From positions 1 to 28,081 of the forward strand of contig JBKBKN010000034.1 in NCBI GenBank assembly GCA_046294625.1: 28,081 bases of DNA, in the 5' to 3' direction. The notes under the pieces are model-generated. The model was not told the DNA's origin. It did no database searches and was given only the letters and a program-made list of their open reading frames with translations. The position numbers were made by a program, and so were the translations under genes. The stretch is from JBKBKN01 sp046294625. GTDB lineage: Bacteria > Bacteroidota > Bacteroidia > M30B66. This document shows positions 16,829 through 24,173 of this stretch, in pieces; within the stretch, counting starts at the first letter, position 1, and each line of letters begins with the position of its first letter.

Positions 16829-18804
16829 TACGTAAAAAGAAAATATCATTTCTCATTTTCATCATACTGCTGCTTTTGCAGAGTCCACTTGTCTTTTCGC
16901 AAGGAATAGACCTAAACAGCTGTCCCGATTCAGACAATAAAAAGGCTAGAAAAACTTTTGCTGAAGCTCAAAAGCTCATGGCCGAAAAAAAACCGAAAAA
17001 AGCCGAAATCAGACGATTGCTCAATGAAGCTATTCAGCAAGATGAAAACTACGCTCGTGCACATTATTTCCTCGCCGACTTACTCATCAAAGCCAGGAAA
17101 ACAAAGGAAGCGGAAAAGCATTTGCTCATCGTAGAAGCCCTATGCCCCGATTTAGATGAAGCTATCTATTTCACCTTAGGGAGCATTAGTTTTGGTTTGA
17201 AAGACTACACAAAAGCAAAAACAAGACTGAAAAAATTCATCGACAGCAATTTGGGTACAGCCGAAGATATAACAGCCGCGCGCGAAATGTATAACGCTTC
17301 AGTATTTTTCATCGAAGGTTTTGCTAAACCTGTGCCTTTCGATCCTAAACCTGTGCAACATATTTCCACCCAGGCTGATGAATATTTACCAATCATCACG
17401 GCCGACAATGATTTTGCTTTTTTCACACGTCGCACCTATGAAAAACCGCTGGGCGCACTCACTGAAAAAATGTTTGAGCGATTCACTATGAGTAAACGAC
17501 AGACCGATGGCACTTTTGATAAAGGCACTCCACTACCCGCACCTTTTAATCGAAACGATAATGAAGGAGGTGCTACCTTGAGCGCCGATAACAAACACAT
17601 GTACTTCACCATCTGCCGCGACGAAGGTGGACAATTGCTCAACTGCGATATCTGGTATTCGGTGCAAACACCCAAAGGCTGGTCCGAGATCAAAAATGCC
17701 GGTCCGAAAATTAACGGTAAAGACACCTGGGAATCGCAGCCATCCCTTTCATCGGATGGCAAAACGCTCTATTTCGTTAGCAATCGCCAAGGTGGATTTG
17801 GAGAACTAGATATTTGGAAAAGCGAAAAAGACCAAAATGGAGAATGGGGAACTCCGGTCAATCTTGGCCCTACGATCAATACACCGGGAAGCGAAAAATC
17901 ACCATTCTTCCATTCCGACGGGCAAACACTTTACTTCTCTTCTACCGGTCACCTAGGCTTTGGCGGCTTCGATATTTTTTTCTCCAAGCTTGATGATAAC
18001 AAACAATGGAAAACACCTAAAAACATCGGTTACCCGATTAATTCTGAAAAAGATGATTTGGGATTTTTTGTAAGCACTGATGGCCACCACGGCTATTTTG
18101 CTTCAGATAAACTCAAAGGCATTGGCGGTTGGGATTTGTATTCATTTCCACTTTACAAAGATGCACGACCTGAAAAAGTTATCTTTCTCACCGGCGAAAT
18201 CAAGGATGAAAACAACCAAGTGGTGAACGATGCAAGACTGGAAATTAAAAATTCGAGAACCAAAGAGACCAAATCCATTGATGTGGACAGCATCACTGGG
18301 AAATATGTTGCCCTTATTGCTCTAAACGATGATCATATTGTCACAGTGAAAAAAGAAGGACACGCATTCCAAAGTACTTTCATCTCCAAAACAGATACAA
18401 TACAAGCCGGGAAAAAACAAAAGCTCAACATGGAAGTTCAAAAAATAAAACCAGGCAAAAATTACATACTTAATGATATCAACTTTGCAACCAACTCTTC
18501 ACGGCTCAACGAGCAGTCGATAGCAGTAATGGATGAATTTATTCATTTTTTGAAAGACAATCCGGGTGTGAAAATTGCTATACACGGTCATACGGATAAT
18601 GTAGGCGACCAAATTACCAACCAAAAGCTTTCTGAGGATAGGGCAAAATCTGTTTACGAATACCTGATATTTGAAGATGTTTCAGCCACAAGGCTTAGCT
18701 ATCAAGGGTTTGGAAGCAGCAGACCCATTGCCGACAATTCAAAAGAATCGGGCAGGTCAAAAAACCGAAGAACAGAGTTTAAAATACTTGAATACAAGCC
18801 TTAA
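16825..18804 (+). CDS. PorE-like TPR/PD40/CRD/OmpA outer-membrane protein
   Basis: This 659-residue secreted envelope protein has a signal peptide at 1-26 ending FSQ, a TPR-like helical region at about 38-140, PD40/WD40-like propeller blades at about 180-440 (SLSSDGKTLYFVSNR at 308-320, SDGQTLYFSS at 364-373), a carboxypeptidase-regulatory-like beta domain at about 450-540, and a C-terminal OmpA peptidoglycan-binding domain at about 548-656 with HGHTDNVG and NRRTEF. This is the domain order described for PorE of the type IX secretion system, but PorE is a lipoprotein and no lipobox Cys is seen here. Many Bacteroidota paralogues share the layout. The TTG start overlaps the AsmA stop (TTGA); it is required to include the signal peptide. 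Confidence 0.88.
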   Translation: MIRKKKISFLIFIILLLLQSPLVFSQGIDLNSCPDSDNKKARKTFAEAQKLMAEKKPKKAEIRRLLNEAIQQDENYARAHYFLADLLIKARKTKEAEKHLLIVEALCPDLDEAIYFTLGSISFGLKDYTKAKTRLKKFIDSNLGTAEDITAAREMYNASVFFIEGFAKPVPFDPKPVQHISTQADEYLPIITADNDFAFFTRRTYEKPLGALTEKMFERFTMSKRQTDGTFDKGTPLPAPFNRNDNEGGATLSADNKHMYFTICRDEGGQLLNCDIWYSVQTPKGWSEIKNAGPKINGKDTWESQPSLSSDGKTLYFVSNRQGGFGELDIWKSEKDQNGEWGTPVNLGPTINTPGSEKSPFFHSDGQTLYFSSTGHLGFGGFDIFFSKLDDNKQWKTPKNIGYPINSEKDDLGFFVSTDGHHGYFASDKLKGIGGWDLYSFPLYKDARPEKVIFLTGEIKDENNQVVNDARLEIKNSRTKETKSIDVDSITGKYVALIALNDDHIVTVKKEGHAFQSTFISKTDTIQAGKKQKLNMEVQKIKPGKNYILNDINFATNSSRLNEQSIAVMDEFIHFLKDNPGVKIAIHGHTDNVGDQITNQKLSEDRAKSVYEYLIFEDVSATRLSYQGFGSSRPIADNSKESGRSKNRRTEFKILEYKP

Positions 18805-18823
18805 TTTCTCTTAATTAGCCTTC

Positions 18824-19732
18824 ATGAAAATTCTCCTTACTGGCTCTAATGGTATGACCGGGCAAAAAATTGTTTATAGATGCCTTCAAAAACCTGATAT
18901 AGAACTCGTTGCAACTTCGCGCGGTGCAAACAGACTTAAACTTCAAAATGGATATACTTATTTGGACTTAGATATTACGGACCGTAATGCGGTTGGGGAC
19001 GCAATCAACAATCATCGGCCCGATGTGGTGATCAACACTGCAGCGATGACTAACGTTGATGCTTGCGAAAGCAACAAAGAAGCTTGTCGCAAACTCAATA
19101 TCGATGCAGTATCTTATCTTGTTGAAGCCTGCAATGCCATCGATGCACATTTCATTCATCTATCCACCGATTTTGTGTTCGATGGTAAAAATGGCCCCTA
19201 CTCCGAAGATGATGCACCTAATCCTATTTCGTACTATGGCTGGTCAAAATTAGAAGCCGAACGCATCATTCAGGCACAAAGCAAAGACTGGGCAATACTG
19301 CGCACCATATTAGTGGTAGGCGTAGTGGAAGAACAAACACGTTCCAATATCATTCTTTGGGTGAAGCGTGCTTTAGAAAAAGGAGAGTGGATTCGTGTGG
19401 TGAATGATCAATATCGCATGCCCACGCTTGCCGAAGACCTTGCCGAAGCTTGCTTACTTGCTGCCGAAAAACATGCAAATGGCATGTATCACATTTGCGG
19501 CAAAGATTTTCTTAGCACCTGGGAGATTGCCAATCGTGTAGCAGATTATTTTGGATTAGACAAATCGCTGATGCAAGAATTAAGTTCCGATCAGCTCAAT
19601 CAGCCCGCACAAAGACCACCAATCACGGGTTTTAAATTAGATAAAGCCATCCATGAATTAGGCTATCGACCACACGGCATGGATGATATTCTAAAAATCA
19701 TGTCCAATCAAATGCAGGAAATTAAGGCTTAA
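18824..19732 (+). CDS. RmlD-like SDR (dTDP-4-dehydrorhamnose reductase family)
   Basis: This is a 302-residue extended SDR of the RmlD substrate-binding family. The nucleotide loop is TGSNGMTGQ at 6-14, STDFVFDG is at 114-121 (the usual STDYVFDG), and the catalytic YxxxK is Y138-K142. Real RmlD reduces dTDP-4-keto-L-rhamnose, but the rest of an rml cluster (rmlA, B, C) is absent here, so a different sugar-nucleotide or related substrate is possible. It begins 19 bp after the OmpA gene on the same strand and ends convergently with yebC, sharing the bases TTAA. Confidence 0.88.
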   Translation: MKILLTGSNGMTGQKIVYRCLQKPDIELVATSRGANRLKLQNGYTYLDLDITDRNAVGDAINNHRPDVVINTAAMTNVDACESNKEACRKLNIDAVSYLVEACNAIDAHFIHLSTDFVFDGKNGPYSEDDAPNPISYYGWSKLEAERIIQAQSKDWAILRTILVVGVVEEQTRSNIILWVKRALEKGEWIRVVNDQYRMPTLAEDLAEACLLAAEKHANGMYHICGKDFLSTWEIANRVADYFGLDKSLMQELSSDQLNQPAQRPPITGFKLDKAIHELGYRPHGMDDILKIMSNQMQEIKA

Positions 19733-20436
19733 GCCATGTTGTGGAAGACTTGCTGCACGTCATCATCGTCTTCAATCTTTTCTATCAGGTTTTGAATTTT
19801 AACCGCCTGCTCGTCGGTGAGTTCTACTGTGGTAGTTGGAATTCTCACCAATTCGGAGTTAATAATCTCCACATCTTTTTCTTCCAATGCTTTTTGCATG
19901 GCACCAAAATCAGTGAAACCTGCAATAATCACAATTTCACCATCTTCTTCATAAATCTCTTCTAAGCCATAGTCAATTAGCTCGAGTTCCAAATCTTCCA
20001 TATCCACCCCTTCGGCTTTGATTCTGAATTGGCTTTTTCGATTAAAAATGAAATCGAGCGAACCGGTTTTTCCAAGTGCGCCATCTGCTCTGTTGAAATA
20101 CATCCGAATATTGGCTACTGTGCGCGTAGGGTTATCTGTAGCTGTTTCCACTACAATAGCTACCCCAAAAGGTCCATATCCTTCATAAACTACTTCATCA
20201 AGATCTTTTTCTTCTTTGGAAGAAGCTTTTTTGATCGCATTTTCAATATTTTCTTTCGGCATATTAGCCGCTTTGCAGTTTTGCAAAATGGCACGAAGCA
20301 TTGCGTTGCTCTCTGGATCAGGCCCACCTGCTTTCACTGCCATAGAAATTTGACGACCCAAACGTGTGAAAGTTTTGGCCATAGCACCCCAACGCTTCAT
20401 CTTACGTGCTTTACGAAATTCAAATGCTCTTCCCAT
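19729..20436 (-). CDS. yebC: YebC/PmpR-family regulator
   Basis: YebC-family proteins are conserved cytosolic factors, first described as DNA-binding regulators and more recently linked to translation of difficult (proline-rich) stretches. The 235-residue length and the N-terminus GRAFEFRKARKMKRW, SMAVKAGGPDPESN, NMPKENIENAIKKA and a YEGYGPFGVA motif are diagnostic. The C-terminus ends in an acidic EDDDDVQQVFHN, typical of the family. Its stop overlaps the stop of the RmlD-like gene on the other strand by 3 bases. A perfect TAnnTTTG box lies 13 nt before the ATG, implying a very short leader. Confidence 0.96.
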   Translation of the reverse strand: MGRAFEFRKARKMKRWGAMAKTFTRLGRQISMAVKAGGPDPESNAMLRAILQNCKAANMPKENIENAIKKASSKEEKDLDEVVYEGYGPFGVAIVVETATDNPTRTVANIRMYFNRADGALGKTGSLDFIFNRKSQFRIKAEGVDMEDLELELIDYGLEEIYEEDGEIVIIAGFTDFGAMQKALEEKDVEIINSELVRIPTTTVELTDEQAVKIQNLIEKIEDDDDVQQVFHNMA

Positions 20437-20449
20437 ATGCGATTTTGCG

Positions 20450-20457
20450 CAAATGTA
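20450..20457 (-). promoter_or_regulatory. putative -7 promoter box (TACATTTG) of yebC
   Basis: The minus strand reads TACATTTG, a perfect TAnnTTTG, 13 nt upstream of the yebC ATG. Transcription would begin within a few bases of the start codon, so the mRNA would be nearly leaderless. It also separates yebC from the ftsH transcript. Confidence 0.45.
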
Positions 20458-20497
20458 GATAAATCATTAAGATGAAAGCATCCGAAAACAAGAAGAT

Positions 20498-22615
20498 TTA
20501 TACAGCCGAGCCGGGTTGTTCTTGCACAGGTGACTCAGCCGCTTCAGCTTGGGTTGGTATTGGTTCTGTCTTAACTGAGGCTGACGATTCTACTTGCTTC
20601 TGCTTGTAGCTTTCTGAAATGTCTTTAACAAAATCCTGATTCTCTTCCTTTTCAAAAGGGCGTTTTCCGAAAATCTCTTCAAGATCTTCTCTGAAAATTA
20701 CCTCTTTCTCCAGCAATTGCTCAGCGAGCTTGGCTAGCTTCTCTTTGTTTTCTGAGAGAATTTTTTTCGTGCGCTCATAAGCCATATCGATAAGTTTCTT
20801 CACTTCTTCATCGATAAGTTCAGCAGTTTTATCGCTGTAAGGCTTGCTTAAAGAATATTCTGATTGACCGGTTGAATCATAATAGGAGATGTTTCCGATT
20901 TTATCATTCAATCCATAAATCGTTACCATGGCATAGGCTTGCTTGGTAATTTTTTCCAAGTCTGATAGTGCCCCAGTAGAGACTTTTCCAAATATAATCT
21001 CCTCGGCCGCTCTTCCCCCTAATGCTGCGCAAATTTCGTCAAGCATTTGATCAAAAGTGGTAATCTGGCGCTCTTCTGGCAAATACCAGGCTGCACCTAA
21101 GGATTGGCCACGCGGCACGATTGTTACTTTCACCAAAGGTGAGGCATGTTCCAATAACCAACTCACCACTGCATGTCCTGATTCGTGATATGCAATCACC
21201 TTTTTCTCATGCTGTGAAATGATTTTATTTTTCTTTTCCAGACCACCGATAATTCTATCCACAGCATCCAGAAAATCTTGCTTATTCACACTCTCTTTAT
21301 TTTTTCTCGCGGCAATCAATGCGGCTTCATTACACACATTGGCTATGTCAGCACCTGAAAAACCGGGTGTTTGTCTTGCAAGAAAATCTAAATCTAACTT
21401 TTCGTCTGTTTTGATGGGTTTCAAATGCACTTTGAAAATCTCTTTACGGCCATTCAAATCAGGCAATTCCACATAAATCTGACGATCGAATCGGCCCGGA
21501 CGTAGCAATGCACGGTCGAGAATATCAGCGCGGTTGGTGGCTGCGAGAATAATTACCCCGTTATTCGTGCCAAACCCATCCATCTCAGTGAGCAGCTGAT
21601 TCAGGGTGTTTTCCCTTTCATCGTTTGCGCCTTGCATTGGATTCTTACCTCGAGCGCGACCTATGGCGTCAATCTCATCAATAAAAATAATGGCCGGAGC
21701 TTTTTCTTTGGCCTGCTTAAATAGGTCTCTAACTCGCGAAGCGCCAACACCGACAAACATTTCTACAAAATCTGATCCTGAAAGCGAGAAAAATGGCACT
21801 TGCGCTTCGCCGGCTACAGCTTTTGCCAATAGGGTTTTTCCTGTGCCCGGTGGCCCAACCAGCAAGGCACCACGCGGAATTTTTCCCCCTAATATGGTAT
21901 ATTTTTTAGGATTTTTAAGAAAATCAACTATTTCACGAATCTCAACCTTAGCTTCATCCAATCCTGCCACATTATCGAAAGTTACATTTACACTGGTTTC
22001 TTTATCATAGAGTTGTGCACGCGATTTACCAATGTTGAAAATTTGACCTCCGCCGGCAGCACCGCTCATTCTGCGCATGATAAATACCCACAACAAAATC
22101 ATCAATCCTATGGGAATTACCCAACTCAAAATTTCGCCGCTCCAGTTTTTACGCGATTCATAATTGGGGCGAACACGCTGATCAACAGGAATGTCACTTT
22201 GAGCTGTTTCCAGCAATTTCGACAATTCTTCTATAGAACCTATGTTGTACAAATAATGTGGCCCAACGGCATCTACTACTTCTGAATTTTTAGGCTTGAT
22301 ATCCTTGTAAATCTGTTTGTTCAGACTCTCTTTTTTAATGGTAATTTCCGCTACTTCTTTGTTCACCACAGTGATGTCTTTCACATCATTATTTTCGAGC
22401 ATTTCTGTGAAGCGTCCAGTTTTAATTTCCTTCGCTGCACTGCCCATATTGAAAAAATTAATGGCTATGAACACGAGCAAGATCACAGCATAAATCCAAT
22501 AAAAATTACCGCCACCTGCTGGTTTAGGCTTTGGCACATTGAACTTTTTGCCGTCTTTAGTCGGTTGGTTACCAGTTTTGTCTTGTTTATTATAAGATCT
22601 TTTTTCTTCTGACAT
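20498..22615 (-). CDS. ftsH: ATP-dependent zinc metalloprotease FtsH
   Basis: FtsH extracts and degrades misassembled membrane proteins and some cytosolic regulators. The 705 residues comprise a hydrophilic N-terminus, membrane segment 1 at about 38-55, a periplasmic FtsH_ext domain at about 60-158, membrane segment 2 at about 162-181, an AAA+ domain with Walker A GPPGTGKT at 254-261, pore motif FVG at 287-289, Walker B IIFIDEID at 309-316 and RPGRFDR at 372-378, and a peptidase domain with HESGH at 477-481 and the third zinc ligand Asp552. The tail after about 660 is Q/E/S/P-rich. It lies 53 bp after rsfS on the same strand and is probably cotranscribed with it. Confidence 0.98.
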   Translation of the reverse strand: MSEEKRSYNKQDKTGNQPTKDGKKFNVPKPKPAGGGNFYWIYAVILLVFIAINFFNMGSAAKEIKTGRFTEMLENNDVKDITVVNKEVAEITIKKESLNKQIYKDIKPKNSEVVDAVGPHYLYNIGSIEELSKLLETAQSDIPVDQRVRPNYESRKNWSGEILSWVIPIGLMILLWVFIMRRMSGAAGGGQIFNIGKSRAQLYDKETSVNVTFDNVAGLDEAKVEIREIVDFLKNPKKYTILGGKIPRGALLVGPPGTGKTLLAKAVAGEAQVPFFSLSGSDFVEMFVGVGASRVRDLFKQAKEKAPAIIFIDEIDAIGRARGKNPMQGANDERENTLNQLLTEMDGFGTNNGVIILAATNRADILDRALLRPGRFDRQIYVELPDLNGRKEIFKVHLKPIKTDEKLDLDFLARQTPGFSGADIANVCNEAALIAARKNKESVNKQDFLDAVDRIIGGLEKKNKIISQHEKKVIAYHESGHAVVSWLLEHASPLVKVTIVPRGQSLGAAWYLPEERQITTFDQMLDEICAALGGRAAEEIIFGKVSTGALSDLEKITKQAYAMVTIYGLNDKIGNISYYDSTGQSEYSLSKPYSDKTAELIDEEVKKLIDMAYERTKKILSENKEKLAKLAEQLLEKEVIFREDLEEIFGKRPFEKEENQDFVKDISESYKQKQVESSASVKTEPIPTQAEAAESPVQEQPGSAV

Positions 22616-22668
22616 TATCCAAATGATTGTTTATAGGAAAATAACAATGATATGCTATCAAAGTTGTT

Positions 22669-23058
22669 TCAAGCAAAAGATGTTTCAATATTGGTTATTT
22701 TGGCATCAGCCCAAAGGCCTTCTAGTCTGTAAAATTCTCTGACCTGAGTCTGAAATACATGCACCACCACATTTACGTAATCGATGAGAATCCATTCAGC
22801 ATTGCCATAGCCTTCGCCTTGCCACGGCGACTCTCCAACACCCTGTTTAATTTCATGCTCCACTGAATATGCAATAGCATCCACCTGAGTTTTTGAATCT
22901 GCATTGCAAATCACAAAAAAATCGCAAACTGCATGCTCTTGCCCGCGTAAGTCGAATACCTGAATATTCTTACCTTTTTTCTCTTCTATTCCTTTGATAG
23001 CGTATTTAACAATAAGTTCTGAACTAATTGGCTTGTTTGACTTGTTTTTTTCTTTCAT
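22669..23058 (-). CDS. rsfS: ribosomal silencing factor RsfS
   Basis: RsfS binds ribosomal protein uL14 and blocks subunit joining when nutrients are scarce. The 129-residue protein has the family core: DLRGQEHAVCDFFVICNADSK near 39-59, the GEGYGNAEWILIDYVNVVVHVF region near 81-102, and REFYRLEGLWADA near 107-119. Family members are about 105-130 residues, so this is full length. It is divergent from birA with 37 bp between start codons, and upstream of ftsH on the same strand. Confidence 0.95.
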   Translation of the reverse strand: MKEKNKSNKPISSELIVKYAIKGIEEKKGKNIQVFDLRGQEHAVCDFFVICNADSKTQVDAIAYSVEHEIKQGVGESPWQGEGYGNAEWILIDYVNVVVHVFQTQVREFYRLEGLWADAKITNIETSFA

Positions 23059-23078
23059 TTAAATTTTACTTTCACGAG

Positions 23079-23086
23079 CAAAAATA
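23079..23086 (-). promoter_or_regulatory. putative -7 promoter box (TATTTTTG) of rsfS-ftsH
   Basis: The minus strand reads TATTTTTG, a perfect TAnnTTTG, 20 nt before the rsfS ATG. The box lies in the 37-bp divergent spacer, so its -33 region must fall inside the birA 5' coding end, which crowds both promoters. Confidence 0.45.
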
Positions 23087-23095
23087 GCATTTACC

Positions 23096-23857
23096 TTGTA
23101 TCACGATACACTTTTCACTGGCAAACAATGTTTTGTGCTTAATAGCGTAGATTCTACCAATAATTATGCCGCTGAACTTCTGAAAAATGGTCTGGCACAT
23201 GATGGTGCTGTGGTAAGCGCAAATTTTCAGACACATGGCAGGGGTCAACGCGACCGTATCTGGCAAAGTAAACCCGGCGAAAATTTGTTACTTTCCTACA
23301 TTTTTCAACCCAAACGGTTGAACGTCAGCAATCAATTTTTGATGAATGCCGCTTTTGCTCTTGCTATTTGTAATTTATTGAGAGATGAATACAAAATCAA
23401 TGCGCAAATAAAATGGCCTAATGATATTATTGTGAATGATAAAAAAATTGCCGGCCTGCTCGTGGAGACTTCTGTAAAAGGTAGCCATATTGTCAGCATC
23501 ATTGTCGGAATCGGTCTTAATGTCAATCAGACTGAATTTGATGATTCACTCCGGGCAACATCCATTAACACAGAGAAAAGCCAAACTGTAGACCTGAACA
23601 ATTGCCTGAACGCGCTGAGCAGTCAGATTGAAGTCTTATATCTCAAGCTTGTACAAGAAAAATTCAATGATATTCTTGACCTATATAATAAGGTATTGTA
23701 TGGCCACAACACATTCAAGACTTTTGAAACACCATTTGGCTTGCAAGATTTTAAAGTAATTGGCTTAAGAACAGATGGTAAACTTAAAGTGCTTGACAAG
23801 CATCAAAATCCCCATCATTTAGAGTTTGGAAAATGTCGCATGAAGTGGGGCGTGTAA
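23096..23857 (+). CDS. birA: biotin--[acetyl-CoA-carboxylase] ligase, short form
   Basis: BirA activates biotin as biotinyl-AMP and attaches it to the carrier domain of biotin-dependent carboxylases. The 253 residues contain only the catalytic and C-terminal domains: SVDSTNNYA at 17-25, the biotin loop GRGQRDRIW at 48-56, KWPNDI at 106-111 and KKIAGLLVE near 116-124. There is no N-terminal helix-turn-helix, so it is a non-repressor (group I) ligase. The start is a TTG: an in-frame stop lies at 23060-23062, and no ATG occurs before the conserved region. It is divergent from rsfS. Confidence 0.95.
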   Translation: MYHDTLFTGKQCFVLNSVDSTNNYAAELLKNGLAHDGAVVSANFQTHGRGQRDRIWQSKPGENLLLSYIFQPKRLNVSNQFLMNAAFALAICNLLRDEYKINAQIKWPNDIIVNDKKIAGLLVETSVKGSHIVSIIVGIGLNVNQTEFDDSLRATSINTEKSQTVDLNNCLNALSSQIEVLYLKLVQEKFNDILDLYNKVLYGHNTFKTFETPFGLQDFKVIGLRTDGKLKVLDKHQNPHHLEFGKCRMKWGV

Positions 23858-24173
23858 TATTCTGTTAATCAATCGTTCGATGAGCCTTAAAATTTTGCGC
23901 TAATCATTGCCGAGTCTAATGATAACTTATCAATTTAATACTTTTTCAAAAATACTGTCTTAAATTCAACTTTAACCCAAGATTATTTTTTTATTAAATA
24001 GCTACAACTGTGCGCCAAACAAACAGCTTGTAGTCGAGAAAACCGTCTGAATAAAAAAAAAAGTAAGGATTTTTTAAGTCAATTTATTATCAGAAATTTA
24101 TGGAAATGAAAAAAGCATAAGTCAGCAAACTTATGCTGTATCATCTTGCTAAACACTTAAAAAATCAACTAAT
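23858..24173. other. 316-bp leader/intergenic region before the surface-protein gene
   Basis: No gene is seen here. The AT-rich spacer contains a seven-T run near 23986, an imperfect stem-loop at 24002-24033 (CTACAA pairing with TTGTAG, extended by CTG/CAG with one bulged C), a ten-A run at 24053-24062 and a perfect 9-bp hairpin at 24114-24137. I found no perfect TAnnTTTG box. The likely content is the promoter and a structured 5' leader of the gene starting at 24174, plus the undefined 3' end of the birA transcript. Confidence 0.5.
24114..24137. promoter_or_regulatory. perfect 9-bp hairpin in the surface-protein leader
   Basis: AGCATAAGT (24114-24122) and ACTTATGCT (24129-24137) pair perfectly around the loop CAGCAA, 36 nt before the ATG. 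On the plus strand no T-run follows. Read on the minus strand the stem is followed by six T, which is the form of an intrinsic terminator for leftward transcription, yet no minus-strand gene lies to its right in this window. Either it stops antisense transcription or it is a 5'-leader structure. Confidence 0.5.
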
